Positions 38,661 to 46,718 of a DNA stretch of 57,138 bases are shown piece after piece. The translations under genes were made by a program, and so were the position numbers. The DNA is from Gallionellaceae bacterium (GTDB lineage Bacteria > Pseudomonadota > Gammaproteobacteria > Burkholderiales > Thiobacillaceae). Below the pieces are notes generated by a model, which saw only the letters and a list, made by a program, of their open reading frames with translations, had not been told where the DNA came from and did no database searches. The stretch lies in contig JAQTLN010000023.1 in the NCBI GenBank assembly GCA_028714875.1, forward strand, positions 4,585 to 61,722, given 5' to 3'. How positions within the stretch are numbered: the stretch's first letter is position 1; every line of letters begins with the position of its first letter.

Positions 38661-40899
38661 AGCCGGTGATGCTCCGTTTGAGGACTTCCAGGGGGTTGGG
38701 GCCGAGTTTGGTCAAGCCGTTGAGTTCCAGTTGCAGGAAGAAGGCGCTGGAAGCCGTGGTCTGGCTGGTGGCCAGCCTTTGCACAATGCCGCGCAGGGAC
38801 CAGCAGCCGGCGTTGTATTCGAAACCGGCCAGGCCTTCAACCAGGCGAGATTCCTGGATCGAGTAATTGAGGCGGGCGAGGCCGTGCCACTTGGGGGCCA
38901 GCGGCCATTGGGCGGAGAAGTCGATCTGGTTGAGACTGCCCTGCGTGTAGCGGTAATCCGCGTTGAACAGTCGGCCGGGCCCTTCACGCCAGGTGCCGCC
39001 CAGGTTGGCTCTGACCAGACTATTGGTGTCGGTGTTGTATTGCAGACCGCTGGCGAGGCGCAGCTTGGGGTTGACCTGACTGGAAACCTGGGCGAGCAGG
39101 TCGGTGGTGTTGCGGCTGCGCGGGGTGACACCGGGAAAGGTGACTTTCTGGTCGGCAAAGTAATAGCGCTGCCCCAAGGTGACCTGGAGGCGTTCCGCGC
39201 CACTGCCTTGTTCCAGAAAGCGCGAGGTGACGGCCAGGGTCATCTGGTTGGCATCGTTGATGCGGTCGACGCCGATGTACTGGTTCTCCCGGAACATCTG
39301 GTCGAGTGAAAGATCGCTGACGCCGCTGTCGAAGACCGGAATGCTGGCCTGCTGTTTGTAAGGGATGTAGACGTAGTAAGCGCGCGGCTCCAGCGTCTGG
39401 GTGTAGGCACTATCGCGAAAAGTCATTTCGCGTTCGAGAAACAAGCCGGTATCCATGCTGAAGGTGGGCAGGCTACGGGTTGCATTGCTGAATCCGCCTG
39501 CGGGCGCGGCGGCCAGGTTGTCCATCATGTTGCGGGTGCTATCGTCCAGGGCGTAGCGGGTGATATGCCAACCCAGGCGCGGCGTGAAGGTGGAGTAAGG
39601 CGTGTTGATCGGCAGACTGATGCTGGGGTAGGCGTAGAGGCGACTGCCTTGCACATGATTGCCGGAAGTTTGATTGAAGCTCACGAATTCGCTGCTGAAT
39701 TCCATGTTCAGGCCGGCGTTTGTGAGGTTGTTCCGGTTTGCGCTGAGCGTGAGTTGCGGCAGTCGCTGGTAGGGTGCCACGATCGGCGCGGCGGGGTTCT
39801 GAAGCGTCTGGTAACCCTGTACGCGCCCCGTGGCCTGCCACCAGCCGGCGTTATAGGAAAGGTTGCCTTCCTGCAGCAGGTTGACCCGCGAAGTCTGGCT
39901 GACCAAGCTGGAGAGGTCGGTGAAATAGGTGTTGTCCGAGACTTTCTCGTAAAACAGGTTGCCGGACCAGTGGGAGTCGAAACGTTGCCGGTGCGCGATT
40001 TTTCCCAGGTAGCGGGTGTTATTGCTGACCTGGTCGTTGGGCAGCAGTTCCAGAGTCACCTCACCACTGTAAGCGGGTTCCAGATAGCGGAATTCGCCAC
40101 CCACCTGGAGTCCGCGCTTGCTCATTACGCGTGGGGTAATGGTGGCGTCGCGGTTGGGAGCGATATTCCAGTACCAGGGAAGGATCACCTCCAGTCCGCG
40201 TTCGTTGGTGGCACCATAGGTCGGCGCCAGGAAGCCCGATTTGCGTTTGTTATCCAGGGAAAAATCCAGCCAGGGCGTATAGAGGATGGGGGTGTTCAGG
40301 TACTCCACGCGAACCTGGCGCGCGCTGCCCACGCTGGAGATGTAATCCAGTTGCAGGTCGTCCATCTTCATCACCCAGTCGTCGTTGCCGACGGGGCAGG
40401 TGGTGTAGGTGGCGTCCGTCATCGCATAGCGATCCGGCCCCAGAAGATTGATGATGCTTGCCTGACCGCGCATGAGTTGGCCGGCATTGTTGTAGACGCT
40501 GTAACGGGCGTCCTTGATGTCGCCGATGTTATCGGTCAGTTTGAGTTTGAGGGTCGAACCCTCCAGCCGGTCCCTGTCCTGGATAAGTACTACATGGCCG
40601 CGCGCATTCGCTTCATCGCCAGGCTGATCGTAATGCAGCCAATCGGCCTCTATTGACTCGCGCAGATTGCGCATGACCACCTTGCCCTCGGCCTCGAAAT
40701 ACTCCCCATCGCGGCCGTGCAATTGATCGGCATCGACATGGGTCGGGCCTTCGACCTGTTGTCCCTTTTGCGCGCTATGACTGAGGGAGTGCGATGATTT
40801 CAGCGGCATCGTGTCGCTGGCGGCGAATGCCTCCAGGCAAGCCGCCGCGAGGCATAGTGAGAGCAACAAACGCGGGAAGGGAGGTACGGCGGGCGGCAT
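38611..40899 (-). CDS. lptD: LPS assembly outer-membrane protein LptD
   Basis: LptD is the outer-membrane barrel that inserts lipopolysaccharide together with LptE. The 762-residue product starts MPPAVPPFPRLLLSLCLAAACLEAFA (signal peptide), followed by the LptA-like domain (VDADQLHGRDGEYFEAEGKVVMRN) and the barrel (from about 200, LLPNDQVSNNTRYLGK). Cys residues in TTCPVGNDDW and near the C terminus (YNAGCWSL) are candidates for the disulfides needed for function. The open frame continues upstream to 42027, but that part is antisense to amgK. I chose the ATG at 40899, with a TATAAT at 40942-40947 as the likely -10. surA follows. Confidence 0.96.
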   Translation of the reverse strand: MPPAVPPFPRLLLSLCLAAACLEAFAASDTMPLKSSHSLSHSAQKGQQVEGPTHVDADQLHGRDGEYFEAEGKVVMRNLRESIEADWLHYDQPGDEANARGHVVLIQDRDRLEGSTLKLKLTDNIGDIKDARYSVYNNAGQLMRGQASIINLLGPDRYAMTDATYTTCPVGNDDWVMKMDDLQLDYISSVGSARQVRVEYLNTPILYTPWLDFSLDNKRKSGFLAPTYGATNERGLEVILPWYWNIAPNRDATITPRVMSKRGLQVGGEFRYLEPAYSGEVTLELLPNDQVSNNTRYLGKIAHRQRFDSHWSGNLFYEKVSDNTYFTDLSSLVSQTSRVNLLQEGNLSYNAGWWQATGRVQGYQTLQNPAAPIVAPYQRLPQLTLSANRNNLTNAGLNMEFSSEFVSFNQTSGNHVQGSRLYAYPSISLPINTPYSTFTPRLGWHITRYALDDSTRNMMDNLAAAPAGGFSNATRSLPTFSMDTGLFLEREMTFRDSAYTQTLEPRAYYVYIPYKQQASIPVFDSGVSDLSLDQMFRENQYIGVDRINDANQMTLAVTSRFLEQGSGAERLQVTLGQRYYFADQKVTFPGVTPRSRNTTDLLAQVSSQVNPKLRLASGLQYNTDTNSLVRANLGGTWREGPGRLFNADYRYTQGSLNQIDFSAQWPLAPKWHGLARLNYSIQESRLVEGLAGFEYNAGCWSLRGIVQRLATSQTTASSAFFLQLELNGLTKLGPNPLEVLKRSITGYVPSSELATPYSDLAR

Positions 40900-40941
40900 C
40901 ACGGGCGGTGTTAGAATTTCGACGTTTTTTTGACCGCGCGG

Positions 40942-40947
40942 ATTATA
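40942..40947 (-). promoter_or_regulatory. Candidate -10 element for lptD-surA
   Basis: The minus strand reads TATAAT here, 42 bases before the lptD ATG. The -35 region (about 40965-40970) is poor. The same bases lie just before the preferred start of the divergent amgK gene, so the two units share a very small control region. Confidence 0.45.
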
Positions 40948-40950
40948 GCT

Positions 40951-41943
40951 TTGGAACGCCTCGAACGTTTGACCGCCTGGACCCGTAGTGTCCTTCCCGG
41001 CCCCCTGATTTCCCTTTCTCCCGCCTCCGCCGACGCCAGTTTCCGCCGCTATTTCCGCGCGGTGACCGATTCCGGCAGCTTTGTGGTGATGGATGCTCCG
41101 CCCAGCCACGAGGACTGTCGGCCGTTTCTGCATGTCGCCCGCCTGTTCCGCGCCGCCGGGGTCAATGCGCCGGAAATCCTCGCGGAAAATCTGGCGGAAG
41201 GTTTTCTGCTGCTCTCTGATTTCGGCAATACCACGTATCTGGCCGCGCTCAACGAGACCAGCGCCGATCGCCTCTATCGCGATGCCAACAACGCGCTGAT
41301 CCAGATTCAGCTCGCCAGCAAGCCAGGCGAGTTGCCCGAATACGACGCCGAGTTGCTGCTGCGCGAGATGCATTTGTTTCCGGACTGGTATCTGGCGCGC
41401 CATCTCAGTATCGAGCTCAGCGACGAACAGCGCGCGGTGATGGAAGCGGCCTTCGCCACCATCCTCGCCAACAACCTGGCGCAACCAAAGGTCTATGTGC
41501 ACCGCGACTGGCACTCGCGCAATCTCATGGTCACAGAACCCAATCCCGGCGTGCTGGATTTCCAGGATGCGGTCTACGGCCCCATCACCTATGACCTCGC
41601 CTCCATCTACAAGGATGCTTACATCCACTGGGAAGAAGCGCGCGTGCTCGACTGGACGATCCGCTATTGGGAAGCCGCCCGCAAAGCCGGCCTGCCGCTG
41701 GCGAGAGACTTCGGCGAGTTCTACCGCGACTTCGAATGGATGGGCATGCAGCGCCACATCAAGGTGCTTGGCATCTTCGCCCGCCTCTATCACCGCGACG
41801 GCAAGGATGGCTATCTGAAGGACATGCCGCTGGTCATGGCCTACCTGCGCAAAGCTTGCGGCCGTTACAACGGCCTCGGCGACTTCATGCGCCTGCTCGA
41901 TCAAGTCGAAGGCAAGGCGGCGGATGTCGGCTACACCTTCTGA
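40951..41943 (+). CDS. amgK: Cell-wall amino sugar kinase (anomeric MurNAc/GlcNAc kinase)
   Basis: AmgK phosphorylates MurNAc and GlcNAc at C1 for recycling. The 330-residue aminoglycoside-phosphotransferase-fold protein has the N-terminal stretch SADASFRRYFRAVTDSGSFVVMDAP, the catalytic loop VHRDWHSRNLMV and the metal site VLDFQDAVYGPITYDLASIYKDAY. I prefer the TTG at 40951 (MERLERLTAW); a TTG at 40930 would put the start within the divergent lptD promoter. murU starts 1 base after the stop. Neighbours and motifs agree with the AmgK-MurU anabolic recycling pathway. Confidence 0.93.
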   Translation: MERLERLTAWTRSVLPGPLISLSPASADASFRRYFRAVTDSGSFVVMDAPPSHEDCRPFLHVARLFRAAGVNAPEILAENLAEGFLLLSDFGNTTYLAALNETSADRLYRDANNALIQIQLASKPGELPEYDAELLLREMHLFPDWYLARHLSIELSDEQRAVMEAAFATILANNLAQPKVYVHRDWHSRNLMVTEPNPGVLDFQDAVYGPITYDLASIYKDAYIHWEEARVLDWTIRYWEAARKAGLPLARDFGEFYRDFEWMGMQRHIKVLGIFARLYHRDGKDGYLKDMPLVMAYLRKACGRYNGLGDFMRLLDQVEGKAADVGYTF

Positions 41944-41944
41944 G

Positions 41945-42760
41945 ATGACGCCTCTTGGCTTCAAGGCCATGATCCTCGCCGCCGGCGAAGGCCGCCGGAT
42001 GCGCCCACTGACCGACCACACCCCCAAGCCACTCCTGCAAGCCGGCGGTAAATCATTGATTCAATGGCAGATCGAGCGCCTGAGACAGGCCGGTTTCGCG
42101 AGCCTGGTCATCAACCACGCCCACCTGGGCATGAAACTGGAAGACGCCCTGGGCGACGGCGCCGCGCTGGGCGTCGACATCGCCTGGTCGCGCGAAGCGG
42201 AACCCCTGGAGAGCGCCGGCGGCATCGCCACCGCCTTGCCCCTGCTGGGCGGCGCGCCTTTCCTGGTGACCAACGGCGACGTCTACGCCGAATTCGACTA
42301 CGCCCGCCTGCTGCCGGTGCTGCAAGAAATGGCCGGCAACCCCGACCACCTCGCGCACCTCGTGCTGGTGGACAACCCGCCGCATCACCCGGAAGGGGAT
42401 TTTGTTCTTCTCCCCTCGCCCATCGGGAGAGGGGCCGGGGGAGAGGGAGCGGCGATGAATGCGGCCACCACCGTCCATCCATTCCAACTTCCGTCGGACT
42501 GCCAGCCTCGTTCCCTCTCCCCCAACCCCTCCCCCGGCGGGGGAGGGGAGTGCTTTACCTTCTCCGGCATCGGCTGCTACCGCCCGGAACTGTTCGCCGG
42601 CATCGCCCCCATGACCAAAGCCAAACTCGCGCCCCTGCTGCGCGCGGCGATGGCCAAGGGCCAGGTGACCGGCGAGTATTTCGCCGGTCGCTGGGAAGAC
42701 GTCGGCACGCCGGCACGCCTGACCAATCTGGACGCGGAACTTGTGGCTTTGGTCCGATAG
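41945..42760 (+). CDS. murU: N-acetylmuramate-1-phosphate uridylyltransferase with repeat-encoded insert
   Basis: MurU joins UMP to MurNAc 1-phosphate, completing the AmgK-MurU recycling route. The nucleotidyltransferase signature AMILAAGEGRRMRPLTDHTPKPLL opens the protein; FLVTNGDVYAEFDY carries the metal-binding Asp, and FAGRWEDVGTPARL ends it. Between VDNPPHHPEGDFVL and FTFSGIGCYRPELF, residues about 155-202 are encoded by a palindromic repeat (42406-42550; LLPSPIGRGAGGEG... and LSPNPSPGGGGE). Relatives have only a short loop at this place. The gene stays open through the insert, so it is probably functional but longer. Confidence 0.92.
   Translation: MTPLGFKAMILAAGEGRRMRPLTDHTPKPLLQAGGKSLIQWQIERLRQAGFASLVINHAHLGMKLEDALGDGAALGVDIAWSREAEPLESAGGIATALPLLGGAPFLVTNGDVYAEFDYARLLPVLQEMAGNPDHLAHLVLVDNPPHHPEGDFVLLPSPIGRGAGGEGAAMNAATTVHPFQLPSDCQPRSLSPNPSPGGGGECFTFSGIGCYRPELFAGIAPMTKAKLAPLLRAAMAKGQVTGEYFAGRWEDVGTPARLTNLDAELVALVR
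42406..42550. repeat. CCCTCTCCCC-type palindromic repeat pair inside murU
   Basis: CTTCTCCCCTCGCCCATCGGGAGAGG and GGGGGAGAGG face TTCCCTCTCCCCCAACCCCTCCCCC and GGGGGAGGGGAG across a 50-base centre. A shorter version is at 31600-31663. It is wholly in frame. Confidence 0.9.
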
Positions 42761-42865
42761 GCTCGCGGCGGGTACATGTCAAATCCCCCGGTAAAGTACT
42801 GCGCCGAAGGGCGCATAACGCGCGTTTCATTTGACGTAATGTGAACCATGGATCACGGTTTGCTC

Positions 42866-43162
42866 ATGATTGAGATCATCAAAAGCGAGTCATTCGAATG
42901 CTGGCTGCTTGGTCTGAAGGATCGTCAGGCCCGGCTTCGGGTTCAAGCCAGAATCGACCGGCTGGCCGATGGCAATCCAGGCGACGTAAAACCTGTACGC
43001 GAAGGTCTCAACGAGTTGCGTATCGACTACGGCCCCGGCTACCGGGTGTATTTCATCCGGCGCGGGCCGGTGGTCATTGTTCTGCTGGCGGGTGGTGACA
43101 AAAGCACGCAGGACGCCGATATCAAGCGCGCCCTGCAACTTGCAAAGGACTGGAAGGAGTAA
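42866..43162 (+). CDS. RelE/HigB-type toxin of an addiction module
   Basis: The toxin is small and basic, about 98 residues, of the group called putative addiction module killer protein: MIEIIKSESFECWL, LKDRQARLRVQARIDRLADGNPGDVKPV, ELRIDYGPGYRVYFIRRG and VVIVLLAGGDKSTQDADIKRAL. I chose the ATG at 42866 because family members begin MIE; an ATG at 42848 would add six residues. It precedes its antitoxin (toxin first, as in HigBA). The likely action is cleavage of ribosome-bound mRNA. The pair lies between murU and pepP. Confidence 0.9.
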   Translation: MIEIIKSESFECWLLGLKDRQARLRVQARIDRLADGNPGDVKPVREGLNELRIDYGPGYRVYFIRRGPVVIVLLAGGDKSTQDADIKRALQLAKDWKE

Positions 43163-43165
43163 ACC

Positions 43166-43474
43166 ATGGCCGAAAAATTTTCCCGTTGGGATAGCGCGGA
43201 CTATCTCAAGACCGAAGAAGACATCAACGACTACTTCGACATCTGCGTCGAAGAGGACCCCGGCGACGGCAGCCTGATCCGCCGCGCGCTGGGCAGCATC
43301 GCTCGCGCGCGCAGCATGACGCAACTCGCCAAAGACACCGGCCTGGCACGCGAAGGCCTGTACAAGGCGCTTTCCGCCGAAGGCAACCCCGAGTTCGCCA
43401 CCATCATGAAAGTCATCAAGGCGCTGGGTCTGAAACTGCACGCCGGCAGTGCGCGGCATGCAACAACCCCATAG
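43166..43474 (+). CDS. Cognate HigA-like antitoxin (addiction module antidote)
   Basis: The 102-residue antidote is of the type paired with the preceding toxin: FSRWDSADYLKTEEDINDYFD at the N terminus and a helix-turn-helix (MTQLAKDTGLAREGLYKALSAEGNPEFATIMKVIKALGLKL) at the C terminus. It should bind the operator and the toxin. The gap to the toxin gene is 3 bases, with GGAAGGAG upstream. pepP starts 15 bases downstream of the stop. Confidence 0.9.
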   Translation: MAEKFSRWDSADYLKTEEDINDYFDICVEEDPGDGSLIRRALGSIARARSMTQLAKDTGLAREGLYKALSAEGNPEFATIMKVIKALGLKLHAGSARHATTP

Positions 43475-43489
43475 CGCCAGTCCGACACC

Positions 43490-44791
43490 ATGCAGCCTGA
43501 CATCGCCAGCCACCGCGCCCGCCGCGTCCATCTGTTGGAAACCTTGGGCGAGGGCGTCCTCATCCTGGCCACCGCGCCCGAGGTCATCCGCAACCGCGAC
43601 GCCCACTATCCCTATCGCTTCGATAGCCACTTCTACTACCTCACCGCCTTCCCTGAACCGGAAGCGGTGGTGGTGTTGATCGCCGGCAGGAAACCGAAAC
43701 AAATCCTGTTCTGTCGGGAAAAGAACGAGGAACGGGAAATCTGGGATGGTTTCCGCCACGGCCCGAAGGCGGCGAAGGTGGCCTTCGGCTTCGACGCGGC
43801 CTACCCGATCGGCGACATCGACAAGCGCTTGCCCAAACTCCTGGAAAACCAGCCGCGCGTCGCCTACGCCTTTGGCGCCGACCCCGCTTGGGATGCCCGT
43901 GTCATGGGCTGGATCAATACCGTGCGCGGCAAGGTGCGTAGCGGCGTTAGCGCCCCCGCCAATCTGAGCGATGCCCACGCACTGATCGACGCCATGCGCC
44001 TGATCAAGGACCGCCACGAAATCGACCTCATGCAGCGCGCCGCCGACCTTTCCGCCGAAGCGCACCGTTCGGTGCTGCGCCTGTGCAAACCCGGCATGGG
44101 CGAATGGGAGATCGAGGCCGAATTGCAACGTTGTTGGCGCGCTGGCGGTTGCCAGGCGCCGGCCTATACGCCCATCGTCGCGGGCGGCGCCAACGCCTGC
44201 GTGCTGCACTACGTCGGCAACGACCAGCCTTTGAAGGACGGCGACCTGCTGCTGATCGACGCCGCCGGCGAATACCACGGCTACGCCGCCGACATCACCC
44301 GCACTTTCCCGGTCAATGGCCGCTTCTCCGCCGCGCAAAAAGACGTCTACGAAATCGTCCTCGCCGCCCAACTCGCCGCCATCGACGCGGTGCGTCCCGG
44401 CAACACTTTCAACACCCCGCACGAAGCCGCCCTGAGCGTCCTCACCCAGGGTCTGGTCGATCTGAAACTGCTGCAAGGCGAAGTGGACGGTCTGATCGAG
44501 GCCGAAGCCTACAAACCCTGGTACATGCACAAGACCGGCCACTGGCTCGGCCTCGACGTCCACGACGCTGGCGACTACAAGATCAAAGGCACCTGGCGCG
44601 AACTGCAACCCGGCATGGCCCTCACCGTCGAACCCGGTCTCTACATCCGCCCGTCAGACGACGTGCCGGAAGCGTTGTGGAACATCGGCATCCGCATCGA
44701 AGACGACGTGGTGGTGACGGAAGCCGGCAACCAGGTGCTGAGCGCGGCTGCGCCAAAGACCGTGGCGGAAATCGAAGCGGCCATGAAGTAG
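43490..44791 (+). CDS. pepP: Xaa-Pro aminopeptidase (aminopeptidase P)
   Basis: PepP removes the N-terminal residue when the second residue is proline, using two Mn ions. The 433-residue protein has the creatinase-like N-terminal domain (RDAHYPYRFDSHFYYLTAFPEPEAV) and the pita-bread fold with metal ligands in LIDAAGEYHGYAADITRTF (two Asp), HKTGHWLGLDVHD (His), LTVEPGLYI and IRIEDDVVV (two Glu). Its usual partners are the ubiH-type genes downstream, from which it is now separated by a repeat cluster and a toxin-antitoxin pair. The TAG stop belongs to a GTAGCGCGGGCG repeat. Confidence 0.96.
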   Translation: MQPDIASHRARRVHLLETLGEGVLILATAPEVIRNRDAHYPYRFDSHFYYLTAFPEPEAVVVLIAGRKPKQILFCREKNEEREIWDGFRHGPKAAKVAFGFDAAYPIGDIDKRLPKLLENQPRVAYAFGADPAWDARVMGWINTVRGKVRSGVSAPANLSDAHALIDAMRLIKDRHEIDLMQRAADLSAEAHRSVLRLCKPGMGEWEIEAELQRCWRAGGCQAPAYTPIVAGGANACVLHYVGNDQPLKDGDLLLIDAAGEYHGYAADITRTFPVNGRFSAAQKDVYEIVLAAQLAAIDAVRPGNTFNTPHEAALSVLTQGLVDLKLLQGEVDGLIEAEAYKPWYMHKTGHWLGLDVHDAGDYKIKGTWRELQPGMALTVEPGLYIRPSDDVPEALWNIGIRIEDDVVVTEAGNQVLSAAAPKTVAEIEAAMK

Positions 44792-44932
44792 CGCGGGCGT
44801 CCCGCCTGCTCTGGTTGCCCTGGTGTCCTGGTTCCCACGCTCCGGCGTGGGAACCAGCCTTGGACGCTCCAGCGTCCATAGGCAGACGACGCTGGAGCGT
44901 CGAGAAGTGCTCCCACGCTGGAGCGTGGGAGC
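44788..44932. repeat. Cluster of hairpins after pepP
   Basis: A GTAGCGCGGGCGTCCCGCCTGC head overlaps the pepP stop. It is followed by GTTCCCACGCTCCGGCGTGGGAAC (44831-44854), GGACGCTCCAGCGTCC, CGACGCTGGAGCGTCG (44887-44902) and GCTCCCACGCTGGAGCGTGGGAGC (44909-44932). Several repeat types are stacked in under 150 bases. Confidence 0.85.
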
Positions 44933-45000
44933 CAGGTCGAAGCCTTGCGGCGATCGGGTAAGCTGGATAACCTGTATACGTTTGTAATTTGGAGTGGGTC

Positions 45001-45252
45001 ATGGCCGCGGATGTGGTGAGCGTGCGCTTGAGCGAATCCGACAAGGCGCGTCTGGATGAACTGGCCAGCCAGACCGGCAGCAGCCGCTCCGCCTTGGTGG
45101 CGGAAGCGGTGCGCGGCTACCTGGACGTCAATCAGTATCAGATCAGCCTGATTCGGGAACGGGTGGCGCTGGCCGACCAGGGCGCGTTCGCCAGCCGGGA
45201 GCGGGTCAAGGCTGCTTTCGCGCGCTGGGGTGTGGATATGGACGCGGCATGA
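45001..45252 (+). CDS. Ribbon-helix-helix (CopG/RelB-type) antitoxin
   Basis: The 83-residue protein carries a ribbon-helix-helix domain (VVSVRLSESDKARLDELASQTGSSRSALVAEAVRGYLD) and a C-terminal toxin-binding tail. GGAG lies 6 bases before the ATG at 45001. It precedes a ParE-type toxin by 3 bases, so it should repress its own operon. The upstream DNA has an A/T-rich stretch (GTATACGTTTGTAATTTGG) that may be the operator-promoter region. Confidence 0.88.
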   Translation: MAADVVSVRLSESDKARLDELASQTGSSRSALVAEAVRGYLDVNQYQISLIRERVALADQGAFASRERVKAAFARWGVDMDAA

Positions 45253-45255
45253 ACG

Positions 45256-45543
45256 ATGCGGATTGAATGGCTGGATGAGGCGCTGGTCGATTTCGACGAG
45301 GCGCTGGCCTACCTGGACGAACGCAACCCGGAGGCGGCGCGGCAACTGGCGAAAAGCATCCATCTCGCGGTGCAAAATTTGCTGAGTAATCCGGAGATCG
45401 GGCGTCCGGGACGGGTGCCGGGGACGCGCGAACTGGTCGTCGGCCATAGCCGCTACATCGTTCCTTATTGCCTCGTCGGCCGCGCCATCCATATCCTCGC
45501 CGTACTGCACGATGCCCGCGAATGGCCGGCGGCGTTGGGTTAG
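45256..45543 (+). CDS. RelE/ParE-family toxin
   Basis: The 95-residue toxin has the RelE/ParE fold pattern: IEWLDEALVDFDEALAYLDERNPEAARQLAKSIHLAVQNLLSNPEIGRPGRVPGTRELVVG, then RYIVPYCLVGRAIHILAVLHDAREWP. It follows the ribbon-helix-helix antitoxin, forming a standard type II module inserted between pepP and ubiH. Whether it acts on gyrase or on mRNA cannot be told from the sequence. Confidence 0.9.
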   Translation: MRIEWLDEALVDFDEALAYLDERNPEAARQLAKSIHLAVQNLLSNPEIGRPGRVPGTRELVVGHSRYIVPYCLVGRAIHILAVLHDAREWPAALG

Positions 45544-45560
45544 GAATCACAGGAAAACAC

Positions 45561-46718
45561 ATGATTGAACACGTAGACATCGCCATCATCGGCGGCGGCC
45601 CGGTGGGAGCTTCGCTGGCGTTGGGGCTGGAAGGTTCCGGGCTGTCGGTGGCGGTGCTGGAGGCGCGCGAAAAGCTGGAGGTGGCGGACCCGCGCGCGCT
45701 GGCCTTGTCGCAGGGGTGCCGTTTGACGCTGGAGCGGCTGGGCGCCTGGGCGGCGTTGGCGCCGGATGCCACGGCCATCGAGACGATTCATGTCTCGCAG
45801 CGCGGTGGCCTTGGGCGGGCGGTGCTGACGCGTGAGGATGCCGGGGTGCCGGCGTTGGGCTATGTGGCGGAATACGGGGCGTTGGTCGCGGCGCTGGCCG
45901 GGCGTCTGCTGGTCAGCGACGCTACCGTGGTGACCGGGGCGCGGGTGACTGATGTGGCGGCCACGAAGGCTTATGCCGCCGTGCGTTATCAACGCGGCGG
46001 CGCGGAACACTTGCTGACCGCGCGTATGGCGGTGTTGTCGGAAGGCGGCCGCGCGCTGCCGGCGCATATGCGGCAGGACAAGGATTACCGGCAATCGGCG
46101 GTGATTGCCAACGTGTCCACGCAACGCCCGCATGGCCGCCGCGCCTATGAGCGCTTCACGCCGGAGGGGCCGATAGCGTTGTTGCCTTTAGGTGACGACT
46201 ACGCACTGGTCTGGACCACGCCGTCGGCGCAGGTGGAAGAACGCCTGGCGCTGGGGGACGCCGATTTCCTGGCGCAACTGCAAGCCGCTTTCGGCGACCG
46301 CCAGGGGCGGTTCACCCACGCCGGGCCACGCGCGGCGTTTCCGCTCAAGCTGACTCTGGCGGCGGAATCGAAATCGCCACGCATTCAGCGCATCGGCAAC
46401 GCCGCGCATGTATTGCATCCGGTGGCGGGGCAGGGCTTCAACCTGGGCGTGCGTGATGCCTGGCATCTGGCGCAACGCATCCTCGATACGCCGCGCGAGC
46501 GCCTGGGTGAAGCCGCGATGAGCAACGCTTATGCGGCGGAGCGGCGTGTCGACGTGCTGGGCGGCAGTCTGATGACGGATATTCTGGTGGAAGCCTTTTC
46601 CAATGACCGTCCGTTGCTCGGGCATGCGCGCGGCGCGGCGCTGGCGTTGCTGGATCTGGCGCCGCCGCTGAAAACCCTGTTCGCCCGCAAGATGATGTTT
46701 GGAGCACAGGCATGGTGA
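45561..46718 (+). CDS. ubiH: UbiH-type FAD-dependent ubiquinone hydroxylase
   Basis: This class A flavin monooxygenase of ubiquinone synthesis is probably the enzyme that hydroxylates C4 or C6 of the ring. It has the FAD loop IAIIGGGPVGASLALGLEGSGLSVAVLE and a RALALSQG stretch. The second flavin site is GNAAHVLHPVAGQGFNLGVRDAW, with an SEGG in place of ADG, as seen in betaproteobacterial UbiH. I chose the ATG at 45561 because AGGA lies 6 bases upstream; the longer frame overlaps the toxin gene. The length is 385. The next hydroxylase gene overlaps it by 7 bases. Confidence 0.9.
   Translation: MIEHVDIAIIGGGPVGASLALGLEGSGLSVAVLEAREKLEVADPRALALSQGCRLTLERLGAWAALAPDATAIETIHVSQRGGLGRAVLTREDAGVPALGYVAEYGALVAALAGRLLVSDATVVTGARVTDVAATKAYAAVRYQRGGAEHLLTARMAVLSEGGRALPAHMRQDKDYRQSAVIANVSTQRPHGRRAYERFTPEGPIALLPLGDDYALVWTTPSAQVEERLALGDADFLAQLQAAFGDRQGRFTHAGPRAAFPLKLTLAAESKSPRIQRIGNAAHVLHPVAGQGFNLGVRDAWHLAQRILDTPRERLGEAAMSNAYAAERRVDVLGGSLMTDILVEAFSNDRPLLGHARGAALALLDLAPPLKTLFARKMMFGAQAW

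Noticed and set aside
40902-42027. Upstream extension of the lptD frame to 42027
   Set aside because: The extension is exactly antisense to amgK and murU, which have clear motifs. LptD has a normal signal peptide starting at 40899.
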